NCBI RefSeq assembly: GCF_001458295.1
Contig: NZ_CYUD01000001.1
Span: forward strand, 372,001-436,000
Direction of reading: 5' to 3'
DNA from: Ruegeria denitrificans
GTDB taxonomy: Bacteria; Pseudomonadota; Alphaproteobacteria; Rhodobacterales; Rhodobacteraceae
DNA: 64,000 bases
Part shown: in pieces, positions 8,301-16,064 of the stretch
Position numbering within the stretch: the stretch's first letter is position 1
Layout: the number at the start of each line of letters is the position of its first letter
Program-made: the position numbers and the translations under genes
Notes under the pieces: model-generated
The model's database searches: none
What the model saw: only the letters and a program-made list of their open reading frames with translations
What the model was told of the DNA's origin: nothing

Positions 8301-8860
8301 CCGATCTGACCGAAATCAAAGCTGCCGCACGCAAGGCGGCTTTTGCACGCCGCAAGGCTGCGTTTGACACCCGTCTGCCTGGGACGGCAGGACGCTTATC
8401 CGAAGTGCTGGCCGGACACCGCGGTGTGCCGCTTTCCGGTTACATGCCGATCCGAACCGAGATTGATCCGGTGGCGGCGATGGCCGAAGCCTCGGCTTAT
8501 GGTCCGGTTGGTGTTCCCGTCATTCAGGCCGCAGGTCAGCCGCTGAAGTTTTCGCGCTGGACGCCCGAAGGTACGCTGAAGGACGGCCCGTTCGGGGCCA
8601 AGGTGCCCGAGGTCGACGATTACTTCGACCCCGAGATTCTGATCGTGCCACTGGTTGCTTTCGATGCGCAGGGCGGGCGGCTGGGCTATGGCGGCGGCTT
8701 TTACGACCGCACGTTGCAGGGCCTGCGCGTCAAGCGCCCGACACTGGCCATTGGCTTTGCCTTTGACGCACAAGAGGCCAAAGGGTTGCCGTTGGAACCC
8801 ACAGATCAGCCGCTGGATATGGTGATTACCGAAAGCCGGGTTCTGACGTTCTCAGCCTGA
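8297..8860 (+). CDS. 5-formyltetrahydrofolate cyclo-ligase
   Basis: A 187-residue enzyme that converts 5-formyl-THF plus ATP to 5,10-methenyl-THF. The signature RLGYGGGFYDRTL, which holds the Gly-rich phosphate- and substrate-binding loop, lies in the C-terminal half, and the N-terminus shows the expected ARKAAFARRKAA basic helix. It starts at a GTG overlapping the mgtE stop (GTGA), so expression depends on mgtE translation. In many bacteria 6S RNA lies next to this gene; I saw no such RNA here. Confidence 0.9.
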   Translation: MTDLTEIKAAARKAAFARRKAAFDTRLPGTAGRLSEVLAGHRGVPLSGYMPIRTEIDPVAAMAEASAYGPVGVPVIQAAGQPLKFSRWTPEGTLKDGPFGAKVPEVDDYFDPEILIVPLVAFDAQGGRLGYGGGFYDRTLQGLRVKRPTLAIGFAFDAQEAKGLPLEPTDQPLDMVITESRVLTFSA

Positions 8861-8865
8861 TCGCC

Positions 8866-9099
8866 TTAGCCCGGGTGGTTCTCACGGAAGAAATCCCACG
8901 CGTCGACTTCACGCCCATCCGGCAGAATGCAAACGCCCGACTGACCATTATCGCCGTCGCGAATTTCATACTGAGCGCCGCTGTCGATGCAATAGGTCGC
9001 CGCCGGGTTCGCCAGTTGCGCGGTGGAATCGGTCGCTGGGGTTTCATCGCAGGCAGCAAGTGCGAACAGGCCAACAGCGGCCAAAAGGTTGCGAGTCAT
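8866..9099 (-). CDS. DUF333-like small lipoprotein
   Basis: A 77-residue exported lipoprotein. The signal peptide MTRNLLAAVGLFALAAC ends in a lipobox with the lipidated Cys at residue 17. The mature part contains ATYCIDSGAQYEIRDGDNGQ and GVCILPDGREVDAWDFFREN, the pattern of DUF333 (putative hemolysin-type) proteins with two Cys that may form a disulfide. Its function is unknown. The start is the ATG at 9099, six bases after GGAGA; a TTG just upstream is less likely. It converges on the folate gene with five bases between stops. Confidence 0.75.
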   Translation of the reverse strand: MTRNLLAAVGLFALAACDETPATDSTAQLANPAATYCIDSGAQYEIRDGDNGQSGVCILPDGREVDAWDFFRENHPG

Positions 9100-9188
9100 C
9101 AAGATTCTCCTGTTTAAAAGGCTTTGGCAGATTATGCAGGCAGCTTAACCACTTGTGCTGGACCATTACCACACTTAGGACAAGTTGG

Positions 9189-10004
9189 ATGAGGATACTA
9201 TTTCTGGGTGACGTCATGGGCCGCGCGGGACGCACGGCCATTCAGCAACATCTGCCACGTCTGCGCGACGAATGGCGGCTGGATTTCGTTGTGATCAATG
9301 GCGAGAACGCCTCGAACGGGATGGGACTGACTGGCGATCACGCCAAGTTGCTGCTGGACGCGGGTGCGGATTGTCTGACGCTGGGCGATCACGCGTTTGA
9401 CCAGAAAGACATGCTGCAGTTCATCGAGAAAGAGCCGCGCATCGTGCGCCCGGTGAATTTCGCCAAGGGAGCACCGGGGCGGGGGCATCGGCTGTATACC
9501 GCGCCGGGCGGGCGCAAGGTTCTGGTGGTGCAGGTGCTGGGGCAGGTCTTTATGAAACGGCCTTTTGATGACCCGTTTTCAGCCGTTGAACCCATCCTGA
9601 AATCCCATCCGCGCGGCGGGCAGGCCCAGGCGATCATCGTCGATATGCATTGCGAGGCAACGTCCGAGAAGATGGCAATGGGCCATTATTGTGACAAACG
9701 TGCCAGCCTTGTAGTCGGCACGCATACGCATGTCCCGACTGCGGATGCCCAGATCCTGCCAGGCGGCACGGCTTACCTGACCGATGCGGGAATGTGTGGC
9801 GACTATGACTCGGTGATCGGGATGGACAAGGTCGAGCCGATGCGCCGCTTTATCACTGGTATGCCCAAGGCACGGTTCACCCCGGCCAATGGCGACGCAA
9901 CGCTGAGCGGTGTTTTCGTCGAAACCGATGACCGCGATGGGCGATCAAAATCCGTGCAAATGGTACGCGTTGGCGGGCGATTGCAGCAGGCCGGGCCGCA
10001 GTAA
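9189..10004 (+). CDS. YmdB/TIGR00282 family metallophosphoesterase
   Basis: A 271-residue di-metal phosphodiesterase. Metal-binding motifs are MRILFLGDVMGRAGR at the N-terminus, VINGENAS (about 34-41), LGDHAFDQKD, VDMHCEATSEKMAMG and GTHTHVPTAD. In Bacillus the homolog YmdB hydrolyses 2',3'-cyclic nucleotides and influences RNase Y-linked gene expression; here the physiological substrate is inferred only. I chose the ATG at 9189 because the protein then begins directly with the conserved strand. An SLC13 permease follows after about 80 bases. Confidence 0.87.
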   Translation: MRILFLGDVMGRAGRTAIQQHLPRLRDEWRLDFVVINGENASNGMGLTGDHAKLLLDAGADCLTLGDHAFDQKDMLQFIEKEPRIVRPVNFAKGAPGRGHRLYTAPGGRKVLVVQVLGQVFMKRPFDDPFSAVEPILKSHPRGGQAQAIIVDMHCEATSEKMAMGHYCDKRASLVVGTHTHVPTADAQILPGGTAYLTDAGMCGDYDSVIGMDKVEPMRRFITGMPKARFTPANGDATLSGVFVETDDRDGRSKSVQMVRVGGRLQQAGPQ

Positions 10005-10084
10005 GGCTTGCTCTGGCGTCCCCAATGCGGGAAACTGCCCGACGGGCGCGTAAGCTAGGCCAGGGTTCGGACACAAAACCAAGA

Positions 10085-11863
10085 ATGCAATTCCTTCAAC
10101 TGACAGAAACAGGCAGCGCGATACTGGCGCTTTTGGTCGTCGCGGGCATGTTTATCATGTTCCTGCGCGAAGTTTATCCAACCGAAGTCGTCGCCATCGG
10201 CGGTGTCGCCGTAATGCTGGTGACCGGCATCTTGCCCTATCAAAGCGCGCTGGCTGTACTCTCTAACCCAGCACCGTGGACGATTGCGGCGATGTTCATC
10301 ATCATGGGGGCGCTGGTGCGCACCGGGGCGCTGGATGCATTTACCTCGACCGCGCAGAAGCAGGCACAGGTGAACCCACGCTTTGCCATCGGGATGCTGA
10401 TGGCGTTCGTTGTGCTGGCCTCGGCCGTGGTGTCGAATACGCCGGTGGTGGTCGTGATGATCCCGGTCTTTGTACAGATCGCGCGCACGCTGAATGTTCC
10501 GGCTTCGAAACTGTTGATCCCGCTCAGCTATGCGGCAATTCTAGGCGGCACGCTGACGCTGATCGGGACTTCGACCAACCTGCTGGTGGATGGTGTGGCC
10601 CGCGCGCAGGGGATGACCGCTTTCACCATTTTCGAAGTGACCCCGCTGGGCATCGCGCTGGTGATCTACGGCATGGTCTACCTGCGTTTTATAGCACCGC
10701 GTCTGCTACCGGATCGGGACAGCATGGCTACGCTGCTGTCCGACCGGTCCAGGATGAAGTTTTTCACCGAGGCCGTGATTCCCCCCGAAAGCAACCTGAT
10801 CGGGCGAGAGGTAACAGGGGTGCAGCTGTTCAAGCGCCCCGGTGTGCGGCTGATCGACGTAATCCGCGGGGATGAGTCGCTGCGGCGTAACCTGAAAGGC
10901 GTTGAGCTGAAACTTGGCGACCGTGTCGTTCTGCGAACTGAAATGACCGAGTTGCTGAGCTTGCAAAGCAACAAGGAACTAAAGCGCGTTGACCAGGTCT
11001 CGGCGGTTGAGACCAAAACGGTTGAGGTTCTGATCACCCCAGGTTGCCGCATGGTGGGTCGAACGCTGGGCACGCTGCGTTTGCGGCGTCGGTATGGTGT
11101 CTATGTGCTGGCTGTACACCGCCGGAACCAGAATATCGGGCGTCAACTGGATGATCTGGTGGTGCGGGTCGGGGATACGCTGCTGCTGGAGGGGTCGCCT
11201 GCCGATATTCAGAAACTGGCCGCCGACATGGACATGGTCGACGTTTCGCAACCGTCTGCACGCGCGTTCCGGCGCAGCCATGCCCCCATCGCGATTGGCG
11301 CGCTTGTCGGTATCGTCGCCTTGGCCGCGCTGGGTGTCGCGCCGATCCTGCTGCTGTCGGTTCTGGCAGTTGCAGTGGTTCTAATCACGCGCTGCATCGA
11401 CGCGGATGAGGCGTTTTCTTTTGTCGAAGGTCGCCTGCTGGCGCTGATTTTCTCAATGCTGGCCATAGGTGCGGCGTTGGACAAATCCGGCGCTGTTTCG
11501 CTGATTGTCGAGGCGATTGCACCCGGCCTCAGCGCGTTGCCGCCTTTCCTGATTATCTGGGCCGTTTACCTGCTGACCTCGGTCCTGACCGAGCTGGTGT
11601 CAAACAACGCGGTGGCCGTGGTGGTGACACCGATTGCCATCGGGTTGGCGCAGGCGGTCGGGATTGATCCGCGCCCACTAGTGGTAGCTGTGATGGTGGC
11701 AGCCTCGGCCTCATTCGCGACGCCGATTGGGTATCAGACCAACATGATGGTCTATGGTCCGGGCGGATACAGGTTTGTCGATTTCATGAAGGTCGGCATT
11801 CCGCTGAACTTGACCGTCGGATTACTTGCGTCGCTGCTGATTCCGCTGATTTGGCCTCTGTAG
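10085..11863 (+). CDS. SLC13 family permease with RCK_C domains (first copy)
   Basis: A 592-residue inner-membrane carrier of the DASS/SLC13 type. The N-terminal half holds about six membrane segments with SNTPVVVVMIPVF and GTSTNLLVDG (the SNT motif). A cytosolic insert of about 200 residues carries two TrkA_C/RCK_C domains, followed by the second membrane half with SNNAVAVVVTPIA and ATPIGYQTNMMVYGPGGY. Family members move sulfate, dicarboxylates or related anions with Na+; the substrate here is undetermined. The ATG at 10085 lacks a strong ribosome site; the in-frame start at 10025 adds a basic non-conserved tail. A paralog lies at 16065-17837. Confidence 0.86.
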   Translation: MQFLQLTETGSAILALLVVAGMFIMFLREVYPTEVVAIGGVAVMLVTGILPYQSALAVLSNPAPWTIAAMFIIMGALVRTGALDAFTSTAQKQAQVNPRFAIGMLMAFVVLASAVVSNTPVVVVMIPVFVQIARTLNVPASKLLIPLSYAAILGGTLTLIGTSTNLLVDGVARAQGMTAFTIFEVTPLGIALVIYGMVYLRFIAPRLLPDRDSMATLLSDRSRMKFFTEAVIPPESNLIGREVTGVQLFKRPGVRLIDVIRGDESLRRNLKGVELKLGDRVVLRTEMTELLSLQSNKELKRVDQVSAVETKTVEVLITPGCRMVGRTLGTLRLRRRYGVYVLAVHRRNQNIGRQLDDLVVRVGDTLLLEGSPADIQKLAADMDMVDVSQPSARAFRRSHAPIAIGALVGIVALAALGVAPILLLSVLAVAVVLITRCIDADEAFSFVEGRLLALIFSMLAIGAALDKSGAVSLIVEAIAPGLSALPPFLIIWAVYLLTSVLTELVSNNAVAVVVTPIAIGLAQAVGIDPRPLVVAVMVAASASFATPIGYQTNMMVYGPGGYRFVDFMKVGIPLNLTVGLLASLLIPLIWPL

Positions 11864-11959
11864 GGCAGGCGTGGAATCGCCGATCTGGATCGACTGACCT
11901 TGTAAATACTGATCCGACCACGATCTTTTCTACCAATGCGGAAGTGAAAGGATTGTGTC

Positions 11960-12700
11960 ATGCCATTTCCAAAGCTCGGTCAGGCCATTGTAGCCTGTGC
12001 TCTTGTACTGACTATTCTGGGCACCCAAAGTCATGCCGGAACCGTAACAGGAACCGCCGCTTATCGTGAACGTATTGCCGTGCCACCTGATGCAACGCTT
12101 TATGTTGAACTGCAGGGTGTTTCACTGGCAGATGCGCCGGCGGTGTCCCTTGCCGCAAAACGCTATGCAATGGATAGCGTGCCTGCGCAGTTCGAGCTGA
12201 CCTTTGATGACGAGTTGATCAAGGACGGGCACCGCTATGTGGTGCGGGCCTCGATCAGTCAGGGGCAAGACCTGCTGTTCACCACAGATACGGCCTATCC
12301 GGTTCTGACCGATGGAGCCGGGAATTCTGCAGACCTTATGCTGGTGCAAGTGCAGGGGGGAAGCATCCTGGACGACACACAGTGGACAGCCGCCGCGCTT
12401 AACGGCACGCCGATTGAGGCCGAGCGTCGCCCCGAGATCAACTTTGCCCAAGACGGTGCCTTTTCAGGCAGCGGTGGCTGCAACCGGTTCAACGGGCAGG
12501 CTGACATTTCTGGTGCGACTATCGCATTTCCCGACAATATGGCTGCCACGCTGATGGCGTGCCCTCCGGCCTTGGAAGAAGTCGAGCGGCAGTTCTTCCA
12601 AGCCCTGCAAAGCGCCACCACCTATGCAGTCGAAGGCGATGCGCTGGCCTTTCTGGACGCTGCGGGGGAACCGGTAGTCAAATTTGTGCGCACCCGGTAA
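11960..12700 (+). CDS. YbaY-META domain exported protein
   Basis: A 246-residue secreted protein with a signal peptide cleaved after about residue 26 (QSHA). Residues about 30-130 form a YbaY/YscW-type beta-sandwich (AAYRERIAVPPDATLYVELQ, with FELTFDDELI later). Residues about 135-245 form a META domain (LDDTQWTAAALNG, GSGGCNRFNGQ, ATLMACPPALEEVERQFFQAL). META proteins are linked to heat-shock-like outer membrane stress and novobiocin tolerance; this two-domain protein is probably periplasmic. No lipobox Cys is present. A clear AAAGGA ribosome site lies upstream. Confidence 0.85.
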   Translation: MPFPKLGQAIVACALVLTILGTQSHAGTVTGTAAYRERIAVPPDATLYVELQGVSLADAPAVSLAAKRYAMDSVPAQFELTFDDELIKDGHRYVVRASISQGQDLLFTTDTAYPVLTDGAGNSADLMLVQVQGGSILDDTQWTAAALNGTPIEAERRPEINFAQDGAFSGSGGCNRFNGQADISGATIAFPDNMAATLMACPPALEEVERQFFQALQSATTYAVEGDALAFLDAAGEPVVKFVRTR

Positions 12701-12710
12701 AGCAGGGCCG

Positions 12711-14372
12711 TCAGGCGACGGCCCTTGATCGCCCGGCATTGCGGCCCGAGAATATGCAACCGCCCAGAAACGAGCCTTCCAGCGCGTTGTAGCCGTGATA
12801 GCCACCGCCACCAAAACCGGCGACTTCACCCGCTGCAAACAGGCCGGGCACAACTTGTCCGTCCGCGCCGATCATCTGGCTGTCGAGATTGGTCTGCAAC
12901 CCACCCAACGTCTTACGTGTCAGCACGTGCAGCTTCACGGCGATCAACGGACCGTTTGCGGGATCCAGGAATTTATGCGGCTTGGCGGTGCGGATCAACT
13001 TGTCGCCCCGGTAATTGCGGGCAGCCAGAATGGCGGCCATCTGCGCGTCTTTGGTAAATGGGTTGTCGACCTGGCTATCCCGCGCTTCGATCTGGGCGCG
13101 CAGATGGGTCTCGTCAATCAGACCTCCGCCCAACTGGTTCATGCCGCTGACCAGTTCGGTCAGGGTGTTGGCGACAATGAAGTCCTCACCATGTTCCTTG
13201 AATGCCTCGACGGGCGCAGTGGCTTTTGAGCCGGTCAGGACGCGCTGAAACAACACTTCGCGCCAGCCGCCATCGGTCATGTCTGGGTTCTGCTCGGACC
13301 CGGAGAGGGCGAATTCCTTTTTGATCACCTTTTGGGTCAGCACGAACCAGCTGTATTCATATCCGGTTTTCAGGATTTCCTGCAGCGTGCCCAGTGTGTC
13401 GAACCCCGGCATGAAGGGCGGCTTCAACCGGTTTCCACGCGCGTCAAACCACATTGAGCTGGGGCCGGGCAGGATACGAATGCCATGCGAAGGCCAGATC
13501 GGTTTCCAGTTCCGCACGCCCTCGGTATAGTGCCACATCCGGTCGCCGTTGATCACGTGACCGCCAGCCTTTTCGCTGATCGGGATCATGCGGCCATCGA
13601 CATGAAACGGCACGCCCGCCACCATATCTTTTGGCGGCTCGCCCAGTCGGTCGCGGGGCCAGCTTTTGCGCACCATCTCGAAATTGCCGCCGATCCCGCC
13701 CGAGGTGACGACAACCGAGGGCGCATAGACCTCGAACTCACCCACTTCATCGCGGTTGGTCTTGGCTCCGTGGGGTGCCGTGTCATCGGCCAGAACTTCG
13801 CCCGAGACCCCCTTGGCGCACCCGTTTTGCATGATGATGTGGCTGACCTGATGGCGGAATTTCAACTCGATCAGCCCAGCACTGACATGTTCGCGCACGC
13901 GGCGGACAAAGTTCTTCAGAACGCCCGGTCCAGTGCCCCAAGTGATGTGAAACCGCGGCACCGAGTTGCCGTGACCATCCGCATAGGACCCGCCACGTTC
14001 AGCCCAACCCACGATGGGGAACCAGCGCAGGCCCATCTCATGCAACCACGGGCGCATCTCTCCGGCGGCAAATTCCACATAGGCCTCGGCCCATTTGCGG
14101 GGCCATGCGTCTTCGTCGCGGTCGAACTGGGCGCTGCCCATCCAGTCGCGCAGCGCAAGATCGTGACTATCCTTGATGCCCATCCGGCGTTGTTCCGGTG
14201 TGTCGACCATGAACAGGCCGCCCAGGCTCCAATGCGCTTGACCGCCCAGAAAATGCGCGGGCTCCTGGTCCAGCACGATCACCTTTTTGCCGCGATCCCC
14301 CAGTTCGGCCGCAGCGGCCAGACCGGCCAACCCGGCGCCCACGACAATGGCGTCAGCTGTGTTGTTGGTCAT
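12711..14372 (-). CDS. FAD-binding dehydrogenase, KstD-like
   Basis: A 553-residue flavoprotein of the FAD_binding_2/fumarate reductase-KstD superfamily. The dinucleotide fold AIVVGAGLAGLAAAAELGDR begins at about residue 8, and the C-terminal FAD motif is AGEVAGFGGGGYHGYNALEG. Close families desaturate ring systems such as 3-ketosteroids, and this subgroup is usually annotated simply as FAD-binding dehydrogenase. It begins 11 bases after the stop of a bile-acid:Na+ symporter homolog on the same strand. That implies co-transcription and suggests a steroid or other large hydrophobic substrate, but substrate identity is inference only. Confidence 0.83.
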   Translation of the reverse strand: MTNNTADAIVVGAGLAGLAAAAELGDRGKKVIVLDQEPAHFLGGQAHWSLGGLFMVDTPEQRRMGIKDSHDLALRDWMGSAQFDRDEDAWPRKWAEAYVEFAAGEMRPWLHEMGLRWFPIVGWAERGGSYADGHGNSVPRFHITWGTGPGVLKNFVRRVREHVSAGLIELKFRHQVSHIIMQNGCAKGVSGEVLADDTAPHGAKTNRDEVGEFEVYAPSVVVTSGGIGGNFEMVRKSWPRDRLGEPPKDMVAGVPFHVDGRMIPISEKAGGHVINGDRMWHYTEGVRNWKPIWPSHGIRILPGPSSMWFDARGNRLKPPFMPGFDTLGTLQEILKTGYEYSWFVLTQKVIKKEFALSGSEQNPDMTDGGWREVLFQRVLTGSKATAPVEAFKEHGEDFIVANTLTELVSGMNQLGGGLIDETHLRAQIEARDSQVDNPFTKDAQMAAILAARNYRGDKLIRTAKPHKFLDPANGPLIAVKLHVLTRKTLGGLQTNLDSQMIGADGQVVPGLFAAGEVAGFGGGGYHGYNALEGSFLGGCIFSGRNAGRSRAVA

Positions 14373-14383
14373 GTCTTGTCCTT

Positions 14384-15247
14384 TCAGCGGCCGCGGAGCC
14401 AGGCGATATAGGGCAGGGCTACGACATACATCATGATCCCGTAGACGGCCGCAGGCAGGGCCAATGGGCTGAATCCGCTGTCCGTTCCGGTGATCAACGC
14501 CGCCAAAGTGATCCCCAATGTCGAGTTCTGGATACCGGTTTCGATTGAGATCGTCTTGCTTTCAGTCCACGACAGCCTTGCAGCACGGGCGATCCCCAGC
14601 CCAATTGCCAACAGCGCGACGTTCAGGGTGACCAGCCCCGCGCCCATGATCCCAAGGTTGTCGATCAGCAATTGCCAGTTCCCCGCTACGGCGGCCATCA
14701 CGATCAGAACAAAAAGGACGGTGGCCGCTTTCGACAGCGGCGCGTCGATCCGTTCGGCGAACCCGGCTGCGAAATGGCGCAGGGTGACGCCGATTGCCAC
14801 GGGCAAGGTGGTAATCAGGAACATCGCAATTGCCAGCCCGGTGATCGAGACGTCAGGTGCGTCCTCGCCCATGAAATGAGTGATGGTCCAGGCCGCGAGA
14901 ACGGGAACAGTAATCATCGACAGCAGGCTGATCACGGCAGTCAGGCTGACCGACAGCGCGACATCGGCCCTTGCCAGCTTGGACAGGATGTTGCTGGTCA
15001 CACCGCCGGGGCAAAAACTGAGCAGCATGAAGCCCACCGCGATTTCAGGCGGCAAGGCGAACAGTTTGACGATGATAAAGGCCACGATGGGCAGCAGTAC
15101 AACCTGGCTCAGCGCGCCGATGGCAAACGGGTAGCCCCGGCTGAATACACGTTTGAAATCAGAAACGTGCAGTCCAACGCCCAGAGACAACATGATAATA
15201 GCCAGCGAAACCGGCAGGCCGACATTTATTAGCAGATCCAAGAACAA
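14384..15247 (-). CDS. bile acid:sodium symporter (BASS) family transporter
   Basis: A 287-residue membrane protein with about nine to ten hydrophobic helices. The BASS hallmarks are the LLSFCPGGVTSNILSKLARA crossover segment (about residues 76-95) and a second crossover with ETGIQNSTLGITLA (about 237-250), both forming the Na+/substrate site in structurally known relatives. Bacterial members carry bile acids, pantoate or other organic anions. It is the first gene of a two-gene unit with the KstD-like flavoprotein. Confidence 0.87.
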   Translation of the reverse strand: MFLDLLINVGLPVSLAIIMLSLGVGLHVSDFKRVFSRGYPFAIGALSQVVLLPIVAFIIVKLFALPPEIAVGFMLLSFCPGGVTSNILSKLARADVALSVSLTAVISLLSMITVPVLAAWTITHFMGEDAPDVSITGLAIAMFLITTLPVAIGVTLRHFAAGFAERIDAPLSKAATVLFVLIVMAAVAGNWQLLIDNLGIMGAGLVTLNVALLAIGLGIARAARLSWTESKTISIETGIQNSTLGITLAALITGTDSGFSPLALPAAVYGIMMYVVALPYIAWLRGR

Positions 15248-15313
15248 CTCCTCCCAAAGCCATTCCGATTAGCCTATGCGAGGGGGGAAGCTACAGGCAA
15301 CCAGTCCGTTGGG

Positions 15314-16048
15314 TCACATGTAGCGCTGGGCGAAGCGGCGCAGGATTTCGCCGGGCTTGGTGACGTCGGCGGCGTGGCAGATATCGATCAGGCGCTGGGC
15401 ATCTTCGGGCGGGAAATAACCGAAATCCTTGTAGATGTTGATGCGCTGTTCAAAGTCCTGCGCGTTGGCCTCGGGGTGGAACTGAGTGGCATAAACATTT
15501 TGCCCCCAGCGGATCATCTGAAACGGGCAGGGGTCCGAGGCCAGCAGATGCACGCAACCGTCGGGCAGGGACTGCACGGCCTCTTTGTGGCCAACGAAAG
15601 CTTCGAAACTGTCGCCCAGCCCGGCGGTCAAAGGGTCATGCGCGCCTTCTTCGGTCAGGTGACAGATCGAGGGGCCGACGGGCTCTCCGAACTGATTTTT
15701 GCTGACATCACCGTCCAGATGTGCGGTCAGAATGCCCAGCCCATAGCAGCAGCCCATGAAAGGATGATCGTTTGCGGTGATCTGCGGCATAAGTCCCATG
15801 ATGGACGCTTCAACGCGCGCATCCACCGGCGACTTCGTTGCCGGATCGTCACTGACACAGCCGGGACCTCCGCCAACGATTACGCCAGCATAGTCTGTCA
15901 CATCCAGACCCTCAGGCAGGTCTTCGCAGTCCAGTCGGATACGATGGCTCTGATCCGGCGACAAGCCGGTCTTGTCCAGAATCGAGGCGTATTCGGCGTC
16001 TGAAGCTTCGGTCTCGGGGCGCAATTGCAGGATCAGAAATCGTTTCAT
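15314..16048 (-). CDS. class I glutamine amidotransferase-like protein
   Basis: A 244-residue stand-alone GATase1 domain. The catalytic triad is visible: nucleophile Cys in FMGCCYGLGIL, and His and Glu in ATQFHPEAN. The oxyanion region is VGGGPGCVSDD. Such free-standing enzymes resemble the glutaminase part of GMP synthase and are often annotated as GMP-synthase-like or gamma-glutamyl hydrolases of unknown substrate. It lies 16 bases downstream of the SLC13 permease on the same strand and is probably co-transcribed with it. Confidence 0.85.
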   Translation of the reverse strand: MKRFLILQLRPETEASDAEYASILDKTGLSPDQSHRIRLDCEDLPEGLDVTDYAGVIVGGGPGCVSDDPATKSPVDARVEASIMGLMPQITANDHPFMGCCYGLGILTAHLDGDVSKNQFGEPVGPSICHLTEEGAHDPLTAGLGDSFEAFVGHKEAVQSLPDGCVHLLASDPCPFQMIRWGQNVYATQFHPEANAQDFEQRINIYKDFGYFPPEDAQRLIDICHAADVTKPGEILRRFAQRYM

Positions 16049-16064
16049 GCAGTGCCCTTACCCG

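Noticed and set aside
8230-8330. 6S RNA expected near the 5-formyl-THF cyclo-ligase gene
   Set aside because: The gene overlaps mgtE by four bases and no 6S-like long hairpin with central bubble is present on either side.
13485-14411. A 308-codon plus-strand frame
   Set aside because: Antisense to the KstD-like flavoprotein, whose FAD motifs are intact.
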